Shown here piece after piece: positions 52,099 through 61,849 of a stretch of DNA of 64,000 nucleotides. The translations under genes and the position numbers were made by a program. The notes beneath the pieces were generated by a model. The model was not told the DNA's origin and did no database searches. It was given only the letters and a program-made list of their open reading frames with translations. This stretch comes from Trichomonas vaginalis G3 (lineage: Eukaryota > Parabasalia > Trichomonadida > Trichomonadidae), in NCBI RefSeq assembly GCF_026262505.1, contig NC_067208.1, forward strand, positions 11,727,962 to 11,791,961, given 5' to 3'. Every line of letters begins with the position of its first letter. Within the stretch, counting starts at the first letter, position 1.

Positions 52099-53181
52099 AT
52101 GAGCTTGAAAGAAGTATTCGAACAACATCCATGGAGGTCATTTAAGAAGTTCAATGAAGCTGCAAAGAGTTCGGGATTTACTAACAGAGCTGAAGTGAAA
52201 AGGTTCTTTGACAAAAATGTTGTACATCAAACAATAAATCCTTACGACTACTTTTTACCAATTTACTCCAACACTCCTGACGCATACCAATTTGACACTC
52301 TCATTCAAAGCAGAAAAGGAGGACATAAACCATTCCTCATCTTCATAAATGTTAACACTCGTAAAGCATATGCGTATCCAATGAAAAATAAAGGAACTCG
52401 TGAAGTGTTAAGAGTTTTACAAAAGTTTGTAGCAGAACATAGCCCAAGTACTTTAACATCAGACCAAGACAGTGCATACCTCAGTAATGAAATCACAGAT
52501 TTTCTCATTAAGCATAACATAACTCACTACACTACTGAAGACCATAACCATAACATACTCGGTATCATTAACCGCTTCATAAGGACTCTCAGAGATTTAA
52601 ATCAAGAGCGAGACTTTACCGAAGAAACAATGAAACATTTCATCGAAGTTTACAATTCCTCAACACATTCTACAACAGGCCATACACCAAATTCAATGAC
52701 ACAACAACAAGAAGAAAAGTATATACAAAAGAAACGAAGTCAAACACAAAATATCATAAATTCAACACAATTTACCCTCATTCCTGGTACAAAAGTTCGT
52801 GTAGTTCTTGACGACAAACCATTGACAAAGAAACGTTTAAGGTTAAGTCGAAATTATTATATCGTAGACTCTACGCAAGGTAATGGATATCTTATAAAAG
52901 CTGCTGACGACTCCATAGCATTTTACCCTCGTCATAAATTAGTCGAAAGTAGTAATGGCAAACTTGCTGAAACCATTGACGAAGCAAAGCGAGGAGTGGT
53001 TATTGAAATACTTGGCTACAACATAAACGATGACACTTATAAAGTAAGATATGAAGGAGGCGTTGAAGATGTTATACCATCTAAGAACTTGAGAGAATCT
53101 AAACCAACTCATCTGGGACCATTAGAGCGGGAGTACTGGAAAGACAAAAATAAGCCAGAAAGAATAAGAAAATTCTTCTAA
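52099..53181 (+). CDS. Polinton 2 integrase with chromo-like tail
   Basis: A 360-residue rve-type integrase. The N-terminal helical part (about 1-55) is followed by the core: first Asp in DAYQFDTLIQ, strand PFLIFINVNTRKAYAY, second Asp in LTSDQDSAYL, then the helix NRFIRTLRDL. The SH3-like segment is GTKVRVVLDDKPLTKKRLRL. The last about 60 residues (KRGVVIEILGYNINDDTYKVRYEG...) have the look of a chromodomain- or Tudor-like fold, known on Polinton integrases, which may steer integration to chromatin. It sits just after the fibre gene in the same direction. The reading frame is uninterrupted. Confidence 0.8.
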   Translation: MSLKEVFEQHPWRSFKKFNEAAKSSGFTNRAEVKRFFDKNVVHQTINPYDYFLPIYSNTPDAYQFDTLIQSRKGGHKPFLIFINVNTRKAYAYPMKNKGTREVLRVLQKFVAEHSPSTLTSDQDSAYLSNEITDFLIKHNITHYTTEDHNHNILGIINRFIRTLRDLNQERDFTEETMKHFIEVYNSSTHSTTGHTPNSMTQQQEEKYIQKKRSQTQNIINSTQFTLIPGTKVRVVLDDKPLTKKRLRLSRNYYIVDSTQGNGYLIKAADDSIAFYPRHKLVESSNGKLAETIDEAKRGVVIEILGYNINDDTYKVRYEGGVEDVIPSKNLRESKPTHLGPLEREYWKDKNKPERIRKFF

Positions 53182-53218
53182 ACTTTTTCATTAGATGTAA
53201 ATCAGACAAAAATAATGT

Positions 53219-53272
53219 TTAGGTGAAGAGGTGAGATCTCACCTGTTTTTTCACCTCTTTTTCACCCCTTGA
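53219..53272. repeat. GGTGAGATCTCACC repeat, copy 3
   Basis: AGGTGAAGAGGTGAGATCTC and the following TCACCTCTTTTTCACCCC lie between two convergent genes (integrase and the gene at 53262). The palindrome could act as a two-way terminator, which is inference. Confidence 0.75.
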
Positions 53273-53756
53273 ACTTTTTATAACATTCGGTCATAACTTC
53301 ATCAATTTCATTTAAATCACGATTTAAAAACTCATTGACTTCATCTTCAACCGTGTCATCTTGTAATAAGAATATTTTCTTTAGTTTCATGTCAACATCC
53401 CGAACAGCACAAAGGATAAAATCATATTCATTTCTTCCGTTAAACATACTTTTTCTTTCTCGTTCATCGTTAAATAAATTATTGAAAATATAAACAGCGG
53501 TGTAAAAGTTATGTACTGTGTTAAATGTTGAAGCTTCACCTATTTTAGATTTTAGGATTCTTTTAGTAAGTAAATTGTTATCGTTCTTTCTCTTTTCCTT
53601 ATCGTTCATGTCGAATCTGTCGAACCACATATCCTGTATTTCATCGAATTTACGAACTATAGAATTCGTCATTTCCCTGGTTAATGAGGGGTAATCATTA
53701 TTAATTTTTTCATATAATTTGTCCATATGATTTTCATCGACGTTTCCGGAAAGCAT
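53262..53756 (-). CDS. Unrecognised Polinton 2 helical protein
   Basis: A 164-residue protein, MLSGNVDENHMDKLYEKINN, strongly charged and mostly helical, with a hydrophobic middle (FNTVHNFYTAVYIFNNLF). No domain recognised. It is flanked on both sides by the GGTGAGATCTCACC repeat. Confidence 0.5.
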   Translation of the reverse strand: MLSGNVDENHMDKLYEKINNDYPSLTREMTNSIVRKFDEIQDMWFDRFDMNDKEKRKNDNNLLTKRILKSKIGEASTFNTVHNFYTAVYIFNNLFNDERERKSMFNGRNEYDFILCAVRDVDMKLKKIFLLQDDTVEDEVNEFLNRDLNEIDEVMTECYKKFKG

Positions 53757-53778
53757 TTAATTAAAGCAAAAATAATGT

Positions 53779-53828
53779 TTAGGTGAAGAGGTGAGATCTC
53801 ACCTGTTTTTTCACCTCTTTTTCACCCT
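53779..53828. repeat. GGTGAGATCTCACC repeat, copy 4
   Basis: The same sequence as copy 3 but in the divergent space between the genes at 53756 and 53911. Confidence 0.75.
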
Positions 53829-53855
53829 CATGAATTTTGACATTTCCTTATGAAA

Positions 53856-53908
53856 GAAAAATAACGCTAATTTTTTTTCTAAGAAAAATTTTTATCTTGT
53901 ATGTAAAG
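53856..53908 (+). promoter_or_regulatory. Polinton 2 upstream motif, copy 1
   Basis: Contains ATAACGCTAATTTTTTTT, then CTAAGAAAAATTTTTATCTTG and TATGTAAAG, ending about three bases before the ATG at 53911. Near-identical copies precede the next two genes in the same direction, so it is probably an element-specific promoter. Confidence 0.7.
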
Positions 53909-53910
53909 AT

Positions 53911-54873
53911 ATGATTTCAACAATAGGTTCTACAACACTTCAAGCCGCGAACGGCAGGACTCTGTCCACAACTTCACCAAACTCGTTAGTCATGAATCCT
54001 ACGTCAATGTTAGTAGAGATGAAAAGCTTCATTCCTTCTTCATATACTTTTGAGACAGAAATCCAGAAGATAAAGCAAGAACTTTTAACAAGTACTTTAG
54101 ACTGTAGTGCGAAAGATGAAGAAAATGAAGAATATCTTTATGAAATGCAGGACATTATTGACCATTTACCCAAACTACCTGAAATCCAACAACAAAAACT
54201 CACTATTCCTGAATTCGACGAAATTGAAGTGAAACCAACTGACTCAGTAGAAATAAGAAAGTTCATACGTAAAGTAAATTATGAATTCCTTGGTTTTCAT
54301 TGCAACCATAAGGTTATGGACAAAGATTGCGACATGGTATATAAGAATGTTTCTGACATATATAAATCTGAAGAATTTAAGACATACGACAACTTTGTTT
54401 CATTAGTTGCAAAATGTGTTTGGGAAATAAGAGATAAAGATAGAAGAGGCAAAGTATGGAACGAACAAATAAGACCCGCTATGTTTGAGATGAAGAGAGC
54501 AATTGACGCCTTAGTTGTTCTAGCAGGTCAAATTTCAATGTATAACGCAAAAATGAACCCGCAATGTTCTAAATGTAAAGCAGCAATAAGAAAATATAAC
54601 TACTCAGTCAAAGAGATAGAAAGAATGAGAAACGACTATGCAGACTTAAAGAAAGAAGCAGAAAAGCCAGCAGAAGATAAAATGAACATGTTAGAATTTC
54701 TGAACAAAAACTATCCAACAGCAGAAGATTTCCTTCTATCTGACGTCAAGAAGAAGTATAAAGAAACCTTCGGTATTGTTAAAACTTTTGACATACTGAC
54801 AGAAGAAATAGAAGCTACGAAATTGTTTAGGATTTCAAATATACATCGTACAATTCATGTAAAACGCTTGTGA
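53911..54873 (+). CDS. Unrecognised Polinton 2 protein with CxxC
   Basis: A 320-residue open protein. The N-terminal about 50 residues are Ser/Thr/Asn-rich. The middle is helical, with acidic and aromatic patches, and there is a CSKC pair near residue 219 (NPQCSKCKAAIRKYN). The C-terminal 65 residues (MNMLEFLNKNYPTAEDFLL...RISNIHRTIHVKRL) look like a compact helical or winged-helix domain. No family is recognised. It is first in a run of three genes with the same upstream motif, suggesting joint control. Confidence 0.5.
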   Translation: MISTIGSTTLQAANGRTLSTTSPNSLVMNPTSMLVEMKSFIPSSYTFETEIQKIKQELLTSTLDCSAKDEENEEYLYEMQDIIDHLPKLPEIQQQKLTIPEFDEIEVKPTDSVEIRKFIRKVNYEFLGFHCNHKVMDKDCDMVYKNVSDIYKSEEFKTYDNFVSLVAKCVWEIRDKDRRGKVWNEQIRPAMFEMKRAIDALVVLAGQISMYNAKMNPQCSKCKAAIRKYNYSVKEIERMRNDYADLKKEAEKPAEDKMNMLEFLNKNYPTAEDFLLSDVKKKYKETFGIVKTFDILTEEIEATKLFRISNIHRTIHVKRL

Positions 54874-54932
54874 AAAAAGAGGTGAAAAAAGAGGTGAAAA
54901 AAGAGGTGAGATCTCACCACTTCACCTAAATT
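54871..54932. repeat. GGTGAGATCTCACC repeat, copy 5, inverted
   Basis: GAGGTGAAAAAAGAGGTG words followed by GAGGTGAGATCTCACCACTT, in the opposite orientation to copies 1-4 and directly after the stop of the gene at 53911. Confidence 0.75.
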
Positions 54933-54977
54933 TATTTTTACTGAAAAATGACCAAATTTCATGAATTTCATTAGTTA

Positions 54978-55029
54978 GAAAAATAACGCTAATTTTTTTC
55001 TAAGAAAAATTTTTATTTTGTATGTAAAG
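54978..55029 (+). promoter_or_regulatory. Polinton 2 upstream motif, copy 2
   Basis: ATAACGCTAATTTTTTTCTA, then TTTTTATTTTG and TATGTAAAG. Because the motif includes the ATG at 55018, the gene start is better placed at 55036, matching the spacing of the third copy. Confidence 0.7.
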
Positions 55030-55035
55030 ACAGTA

Positions 55036-55647
55036 ATGTCAAACATTGAGTTTGAAACAGTTAAAAAGATTGACAATGACACCAAAGTGGTTAGAATCGG
55101 TGATTTAAACGTAAGATACTCAAAGAAATACAACAAATATTCTTTGTCAGACATTCTGACACCATCTGAAAAGAAAACAAACCACTGGGTTAGAAATGCT
55201 TCAACTCAGAAAATTTTGACAAGAAATCCTGAGCTTATGATATCAGTAAGATTCTATGGAACAAGAGCATATCTTATAGACAAAAGTCTTATACCAATAG
55301 TTTTGTTATGGATTGACCCAGTTGTTGGATATAACTTCATAACTTATGGTTCATTCGATACGGAACGTTGCAGTGAAGGCTTACTTTACATCGTTCAGAA
55401 ACCGAAGGACTTCAATACAAAGAGATATAAGATAGGAAGAACATATAATATAACTCAAAGATATGACTCTACAGTCAATAGAGTCAAGGTTGTGTTCGTT
55501 AACGATATGAGAGCTGCTGAAACAGAACTACTTGAAAAGTTTGAGAAAATGTATGGTGCTCCCACGAAAGGTAAAGAAACGTTTGAAGTAGATGAGATAG
55601 ATAGTGCTATAAAATTATTTGACGAAGTTGCTGAAAAATACATGTAA
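55036..55647 (+). CDS. KilA-N plus T5orf172 (GIY-YIG) protein, Polinton 2
   Basis: A 203-residue protein from MSNIEFETVKKI. The first about 105 residues resemble a KilA-N DNA-binding domain (VRYSKKYNKYSLSDIL...WVRNASTQKILTR...RFYGTRAYLIDKSLIPIVLLWIDP). The last about 90 match a T5orf172/MUG113-type GIY-YIG domain (EGLLYIVQKPKDF...YKIGRTYNITQRYDS...VFVNDMRAAETELLEKF). Such fusions occur in giant viruses, poxviruses and phages, where they bind or cut DNA. In the element it may act in regulation or in competition with other DNA. The start was chosen from the upstream motif spacing. The frame is intact. Confidence 0.7.
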   Translation: MSNIEFETVKKIDNDTKVVRIGDLNVRYSKKYNKYSLSDILTPSEKKTNHWVRNASTQKILTRNPELMISVRFYGTRAYLIDKSLIPIVLLWIDPVVGYNFITYGSFDTERCSEGLLYIVQKPKDFNTKRYKIGRTYNITQRYDSTVNRVKVVFVNDMRAAETELLEKFEKMYGAPTKGKETFEVDEIDSAIKLFDEVAEKYM

Positions 55648-55678
55648 AGCGTTTATTTTTGGTCTTTTGTGAAAGTCA

Positions 55679-55731
55679 GAAAATAACGCTAATTTTTTTC
55701 TAACAAAATTTTTTATCTTGTATATAAGAAA
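55679..55731 (+). promoter_or_regulatory. Polinton 2 upstream motif, copy 3
   Basis: ATAACGCTAATTTTTTTCTA, then TTTTTATCTTGTATATAAG, about five bases before the ATG at 55737. Confidence 0.7.
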
Positions 55732-55736
55732 CAGTA

Positions 55737-56360
55737 ATGACAACATTAGAGAACACAACAACAGTTATAGTCCATGAAGTCATAAATGAAGAATACGAGT
55801 ACATACAGTATAACAAACAGTTACGTCTCATTCGTTCTGTCAAAGACGACATGTACCAGGTGCAAAGTATTTTGACAGCATGTTTTGCTCCAGAGAATAA
55901 AACACCAAATGAATGGTTTGAATTAAATAGCACTCATGAACTCCTCAGTGAGTTTGAACATGTAGAACTTAAAAAGATGTACCAAGACAGACAAAACTTA
56001 CCATCACATCTAAAAGGTATATATGTTCATAAGTTCCTAGTTAGTTCTATAGCAATGTGGGCTTCACCTCGTTATGCAATCTACATACTTATGCTACTTG
56101 ACGAACTTTGTACAAAGCAGAGAGAAGATATGATGAAAGAAGACAAAAGCATTCAGAAAAGAATACCGCGTTCAGTACCAAAAGGAAAGGAAAAGAGTTA
56201 TAAGTATATGATATATACTGAAGAGTTGGAGAAAGAAGAAGACAGAGATATGGTTATGTTGCATTTAGTGAGAAGAAACAACAAGAGCTTTTATGACTTA
56301 GCTAAATATATAAATCTGACAGAAACTGGTTCTATCGTGAAAACTTACCGATTTCAATGA
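55737..56360 (+). CDS. KilA-N domain protein, Polinton 2
   Basis: A 207-residue protein. KilA-N-like region about residues 22-127: YIQYNKQLRLIRSVKDDMYQ, a WFELNSTHELL block, and GIYVHKFLVSSIAMWASPRYAIYIL. The hydrophobic spacing and the W..SP(R)YA pattern are typical of this viral DNA-binding family. The C-terminal about 80 residues are basic then acidic and helical, like the variable tails of poxviral KilA-N proteins. It follows the KilA-N/GIY-YIG gene under the same upstream motif. Its stop overlaps the ATG of the next small gene (ATGA). Confidence 0.7.
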   Translation: MTTLENTTTVIVHEVINEEYEYIQYNKQLRLIRSVKDDMYQVQSILTACFAPENKTPNEWFELNSTHELLSEFEHVELKKMYQDRQNLPSHLKGIYVHKFLVSSIAMWASPRYAIYILMLLDELCTKQREDMMKEDKSIQKRIPRSVPKGKEKSYKYMIYTEELEKEEDRDMVMLHLVRRNNKSFYDLAKYINLTETGSIVKTYRFQ

Positions 56361-56515
56361 CACCTAATGAGCAAATAAAGGAAATTGTCAAAAATACTCT
56401 TCCTCAAACACACTATGACATCAAAGGTTGCACAATACTTACATTCAAAGAAGACTTAACATTGCTAAAGGAAAAAATAACAGAATATTTTGATAACTTC
56501 AAAGAGGAAGAATAA
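56357..56515 (+). CDS. Small protein overlapping the KilA-N gene
   Basis: A 52-residue frame, MTPNEQIKEIVKNTLPQTHY, whose ATG shares bases with the upstream stop (ATGA). It is acidic and helical at the end (LKEKITEYFDNFKEEE). A stop-start overlap suggests reinitiation or coupled expression, unusual for a trichomonad transcript. Function unknown. Confidence 0.5.
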   Translation: MTPNEQIKEIVKNTLPQTHYDIKGCTILTFKEDLTLLKEKITEYFDNFKEEE

Positions 56516-56569
56516 AAAAACTTTTTTTTGTTCAATGCTTTGAAATTTTATACAAAAATATATTTTTGC

Positions 56570-57043
56570 TTAAATAGCTTCAGGGTCTATTTCTTCAACC
56601 ATTTCACTTCCTTCGTCAATGTCAATAGAAGCTTCTTCAACCTTTGGTAAGAATTTCTGTATAACATCTTTGTTCGTTATTGTTTTCAGAGATGAAGAAT
56701 AATATTTCACATTTGTTTCACCCTTCTTATATTCTTTCTGTTCGGAAAGATTCATAGCAATACTGAAGAAGTCAATGTTGGAGTTCTTTATAACAGTATA
56801 ATGAGTATCTTTGACATTCACGAAGAAACCCTTTTGTTTCAAAACTACTGCTAACTCTTGTGAAGTATAACGTTTGCGGTCAATGACAATAGCTAATGGT
56901 CTGACATACTGACCGAACTTAGATTCTTTCACAAACTTCTTGTTAAAGATAACATTGACGTTTGAAGCATTATTGAACTCATTCTTGATGGCAGTAGCGA
57001 GAGTATTGTATGAAAAGAACTTACAATCTTGCATGTGTTTCAT
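56570..57043 (-). CDS. Unrecognised Polinton 2 protein
   Basis: A 157-residue protein, MKHMQDCKFFSYNTLATAIK. β-strand-like and basic in the first 100 residues (KFGQYVRPLAIVIDRKRYTSQ...), with an acidic tail (SIDIDEGSEMVEEIDPEAI). No domain recognised. It reads toward the KilA-N genes (convergent). Confidence 0.5.
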   Translation of the reverse strand: MKHMQDCKFFSYNTLATAIKNEFNNASNVNVIFNKKFVKESKFGQYVRPLAIVIDRKRYTSQELAVVLKQKGFFVNVKDTHYTVIKNSNIDFFSIAMNLSEQKEYKKGETNVKYYSSSLKTITNKDVIQKFLPKVEEASIDIDEGSEMVEEIDPEAI

Positions 57044-57133
57044 TATAATAAAAATATTAAATTATTTTGAAAAATAACTTAAAAAAATCTAATCTAATTT
57101 TTTCAAAAAATATTTTTTTATTTCCTACTAAAG

Positions 57134-58072
57134 ATGTATCGGAAGTTGTCTAAGTTAGAACACTCGGAAATAAAACAACTTCTTACAGAAGCTAACATAG
57201 ATGTTGCAAAACATTACGCAACAAACAAAAAGGCACTCGCTGACATCCTCAATGACTACAATGGTGAAATAACTTATGATAGAATTCATGAGTTCATAAA
57301 GCTGCAACGCGGCGAGGACGAAGTCCATGCAATAGCATTTCCTTTAAATGACGTTGCTATTGACTTATATCATAGACGTTCAATACCTCATGAAGTAAGA
57401 AGAGAAATGTTTGACATAACAAATGCGAACGTTGGTGAAACAAGAAGAAGAGACGACACACTGAAACAACAGAGAAGAGAGATGTTTAAAAGTGCTATAG
57501 AACAAGTTCGCAAAGCTAACGATGTCATTCGTTCCATTGACGACAAACCAAAAGAAGGTGAGAGATGGTTAAAGAAAGATGAAGAGAATAGGAAGAGAAA
57601 TGTGAAGTCAGGCAATAGACTCATTGACTTTAACATCGAAGCTTTAGATGAACCAAACAGAGACTACTTACACAAACATTTCGGTAAGGTTTTCATGAGA
57701 CTCTTAGAGAAAATTAAAATAAACTCACAACAAAGATGGATGGTATGTTATAAACTTGGTGGAAAGTATGAATGTTCTACGTTAAACCTCAATAATATTG
57801 GAACATTACTACATCAGCTCTTGAAGGAGAACTTTATATCAGAGATAGAAGCAAATGCTGCAGGTATTGTTGAAATGCACTATGACTTCTTCTTGACAAA
57901 CATAAAGAATCTTACCGAAATAAAGATGTATGATTTAACAGAATATGAAGGCTTAACGATGTCAGATGTAAAGAAAGGCAAACCAAAAAAGAGACCATAT
58001 AGAGATGAAAGCACACTGACAAATGACAGAAAGATTTTGGAAGCTTTAAACAAACAGGAAAAACAGATATAG
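57134..58072 (+). CDS. Gene upstream of PolB; terminal-protein candidate, Polinton 2
   Basis: A 312-residue protein. Its N-terminal about 55 residues (LEHSEIKQLLTEANIDVAKHY, then a LADILNDYNGEI block) align with the gene upstream of PolB in Polinton 1. A long basic/acidic helical middle contains a GC-rich hairpin (57316-57326) in frame. The C-terminal half has a mixed β/helix domain (QQRWMVCYKLGGKYE...) and a basic end. It directly precedes PolB in the same direction. Protein-primed polymerases need a terminal protein that is often coded next to the polymerase, so this is the best candidate, by position and by conservation in two lineages. No priming Tyr or Ser can be picked by eye. Confidence 0.5.
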   Translation: MYRKLSKLEHSEIKQLLTEANIDVAKHYATNKKALADILNDYNGEITYDRIHEFIKLQRGEDEVHAIAFPLNDVAIDLYHRRSIPHEVRREMFDITNANVGETRRRDDTLKQQRREMFKSAIEQVRKANDVIRSIDDKPKEGERWLKKDEENRKRNVKSGNRLIDFNIEALDEPNRDYLHKHFGKVFMRLLEKIKINSQQRWMVCYKLGGKYECSTLNLNNIGTLLHQLLKENFISEIEANAAGIVEMHYDFFLTNIKNLTEIKMYDLTEYEGLTMSDVKKGKPKKRPYRDESTLTNDRKILEALNKQEKQI

Positions 58073-58079
58073 AAAGCTT

Positions 58080-60902
58080 TTGGAAAGAAATGGTGAAAAG
58101 AAGTTTTATAAGAAGAGAAGCGGTCAGTTCTGGAAGTATCTTTGCACATTACCTATAAATCTTGAACGCTACCAAATCTTCAATGAACTGAACAAAAGAA
58201 CTGCAACACTTATGACAGAACAATTGTTTCGTTTATGCTTGCATTCAGGCTGGAGTAAATGAAGAAACTATTGACCACATGAGAGAAGTCATTCGTGTTA
58301 GAGACTTTCCTCAAAGTAAAGTACAAGAAATTTCTGACGCAACAGGTATAGCATTTAATGTTACCATTGGTTATTTCAATGACTCAAGACATAATGAAAT
58401 AAAGAGATACATACCAAAAGAATGTGAAACTGTTAGAACTATTGACTTACTTCTTGTTGAAGACCACTACATGCTAAATGAAAGATTACCAATGACAACA
58501 TATTTCATTCGAAACTATAAAGAAATTCTCAAAGCTTGTGGTGGAATGAACATTGAGAAACAGATGAAGATTTATACAAAGAGAGAAGATAAATATGTAG
58601 TTCGTTATGATAGAACAACACCGTTATGGGATGTTATGAAAACATTGTGGGAGTGCAAATATTTCGAACCTATTTCTTATGGAGAACTTTTCACATATAC
58701 TACTGACTTATATAAACAGAACCTTGCACCATTTAAAGATTTGACATATGCTCCAAAGTATTGTGTACAACTGAAGAAGAAAGCAGAGTCAAAAGAAGTA
58801 AATAAAGCTAAATGTAAATTCATACCTGAGCACGTTTTCTTTGCTGACTTTGAGTGTAGTACGGATGGCTTTCATAAAGCTTTTAACATCTGTTATGACA
58901 GTGAAGATGGTTCAGTGAGTGAAAGCATATGGGGTCAGAACTGTGCAACAGAATTTTTGGAACGACTTCCTGACAAGAGTTTAATATATTTCCATAACCT
59001 CAGTTATGACATAAACTTCATCTTAAGACACATGACAGAAGTGAAAGGAACTCCCATCATTAAAGGTTCACGAACAATGCAAATAACTGGTTTATATAAA
59101 GGACGGGCAATTATTATAAAAGACTCTTACAGTGTTATAAATAAGAAACTTAAACTATTTCCTGCTATGTTTAACTTACAAACTGGTCCCAAGGAAGTAT
59201 TTCCATACAACTACTACAGCAGTGTTTTGTTAGCAAATGACAACAGAACTGGTGTCATTTCTGAAGCATGTAAGTTTATCCATGATGCAGATACATTTAT
59301 GAAGAACATAGATTCCATCAAAGGTTGCAGAATAGATGAAAACCACTTCGACTTAGAAAAATATAGCACGTTTTACTGCAAACAAGATGTAAGAATTTTA
59401 AGAGAAGGTTTTGTAAAGTTCCGCAATGACTTATTGAAAGAGTTTGATTTAAACGTTTATGACTACGTTAGTATTTGTTCTATTGCTAACAAATTGTTTG
59501 AGAACAGAGTATACTTCCCGAATGGAAATCTTTATGACCTCTCAAATAAACCAAGAGAATTTATTTCGAGATGCATTCAAGGTGGAAGATGTATGTTGTC
59601 AGATAACATGAAACAAAAGAGCAAAAAGAAACTCATTGCTGACTTCGACACTGTTTCATTATATCCTTCAGCTATAGCAAGACTTTATACTTTAGAAGGT
59701 ATTCCAAAAGTATTGAAGGAAGAAATGTTAAGCACAGAGTATCTCATGAGACATTTATTCGATGATGACCAAAAGGAACCCATTGGTGAAAAGTTTATGT
59801 CTGGCTTCTTTGTTCTCATTAAGATAACAGAGATTGGTATACCCAGACACTTTCATTTAATAGTTTGCGACCCTGAACTAAATCCAGAACTTAACGTTCC
59901 AAGAAGTTCAAACACTTGCTGTCTCATGTATGTTGACCATATAACATTACAAGACCTCATAAAATATCAAGGTGTCAAATGTGAAGTGTTGCAAGGATAC
60001 TATTACGATGGAAACAGAGATATGAGAATAAGAGATGAAGTAAAGAAGTTGTTTGAGTTAAGGTTAAAGTATAAGAAAGAAGAAACCCCTTACAAGAAAT
60101 TATAAAACTCATTCTGAACAGCATTTATGGCAAAACTATTCTATCTCCTATTGAGTCAAAAATAACCATAGTAAATGACAAAGATGCTATAAGATATGCT
60201 ATAAGAAATTACAACCATATAGTGAAGTTCGAAGGTTTGGATGGTTCAGATAAAACTATTTTCAAGCTAACGAAAAGCATTTGCAGACACTTTAACTTCT
60301 GTCCACTTGGTGTTAATATTCTGTCTATGTCAAAACGTATTATGAATGAAGTATTCTGTACTGCAGAGGACATGGGTCTTCAAATATTTTACCAGGATAC
60401 CGACAGTATGCACTTATATAATGAAGACATCCCAAAGCTTGCAGCAGAGTTTAAGAAGAGATACGGTAGAGAACTTATAGGAAAGAACCTTGGTCAATTT
60501 CATAGCGACTTTGCAGAAATAACACCTGGAAAACAAAGTTTAGCTTATAAAAGTATTTTCTGTGGAAAGAAGACCTACATAGACTTACTCACGAATGATT
60601 TAAATGAAGTTGCATTTCACTGCAGAATGAAAGGCGTGAAGCAAGATGTTATTGCTTTAACCGCTAATGAAATGTTTCCTGAAGCTATACAATGCTATTA
60701 CAATGAAGATAAGAACATTCACATACCTGTTGGAACATATGACAAAGACTCTGAGTTCAGTTTAATGAAACTTTACAAAGCACTTTATGATGGTCAAGAG
60801 ATTGCATTCGACTTATGTAAGTCATGTCAACCTTGCTTTGCTGAAAAGTTCAACTTTTCAATAACGACTAAAACAAGCTTTATTCGTAAGTTGAAGTTCT
60901 GA
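58080..60902 (+). pseudogene. Polinton 2 protein-primed DNA polymerase B region, broken
   Basis: An early N-terminal domain with long helices is followed by Exo I in FFADFECSTDGFHK, Exo II in SLIYFHNLSYDINFIL, Exo III in FYCKQDVRILREGF, polymerase motif A in IADFDTVSLYPSA (D..SLYPS), motif B further on, and motif C in FYQDTDSMHLY. The C-terminus has a CKSCQPC knot. These are family-B signatures of the protein-primed branch. The enzyme would copy the element from its ends. It lies next to the terminal-protein candidate. The region looks broken, with about two breaks. Confidence 0.88.
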
Positions 60903-60983
60903 GGTCATTTATTTTTGTCAGCAATGAGGTCATTTGTGATAAAAATAAGCCGCTAGCGGCATGTGCGAAGCCTATGTGGTCAT

Positions 60984-61835
60984 TTACAATACAGCTATTG
61001 AAGAGTTTAACAATTGTGCTTCAATGTATAAACAATCTTTCCCATCTGGAGGTAAGAACACCGGGCAGTTATGGTCATGAGTGGAGAACATGTCTATCCA
61101 AAACTCACGATTGAAGCCAGTAATTGTAATACTTAGGATTTGACAGTGGTGAAGTTCTTGTATGACCAATGAACTCATTTTCAACTCCTTACTTAAGTTT
61201 GAATATAATATAGCTTGCTTTCTATCCCAAATGCCAGGTGTTACAATCTTTGAAAATTCATTTTTCCTCGGAAGTTTGCATCATAATTGAAAACATTCTT
61301 GAAGTCTCATTGGTTCAGAGATTTGAAATCTTATACGTAATGGATTTTTTTTCTTTAGCGACTTCATTGAATGGTGAGAATACAATGAATTGACAGTCAT
61401 GAGTTCCATCTTCATTTTCATTAAATTCATAATGAAAGTCTATAAGTTGTGGCTGACTACCTTCTTCTTTCAGTTGTGCAAGAAACTCACGTAAAGGCTG
61501 TAAAGTTTGTACTTCAATGTTGAACTTTTTCTCGAACATCTCATTAAATGAAATCATACATTGCAACAATGTTGTATCGTCTTTAAAGTATTTGTATATG
61601 TGAATGTTTTGGGCGCTTAAAGACTGTTCGTCATTTTCTATCTCGACTTGAAGTATAAAGTCAACCTTTCTGAAAGCACGTGTTATATACATAGATGTTA
61701 TGCCAATGTACTTCTCTTCATTTATGTTCACAATCCAGTCTGTTGGAAACTTAAACGTTACTCTGTTCCCCTTTATTTTGACGTCAGGGTTTTCACTACT
61801 GAACGCAACAGTAAAGGTATTTGTCTATACATTTA
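60984..61835 (-). pseudogene. Polinton 2 minor capsid (penton) candidate region
   Basis: Leftward translation with NRVTFKFP, EKYIGITSMYITRAF and further β-rich stretches such as HDCQFIVFSPF. The opening is comparable to the leftward region 21643-22141 of Polinton 1. The strand-rich pattern suits the single-jelly-roll penton of the family, which is inference. It looks broken, with several breaks. Confidence 0.4.
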
Positions 61836-61849
61836 ATTCGGATAAAAAT

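Noticed and set aside
52099-53181. Retrotransposon (LTR) origin for the integrase
   Set aside because: There is no reverse transcriptase, protease or LTR nearby, while PolB, fibre and capsid regions surround it, as in Polintons.
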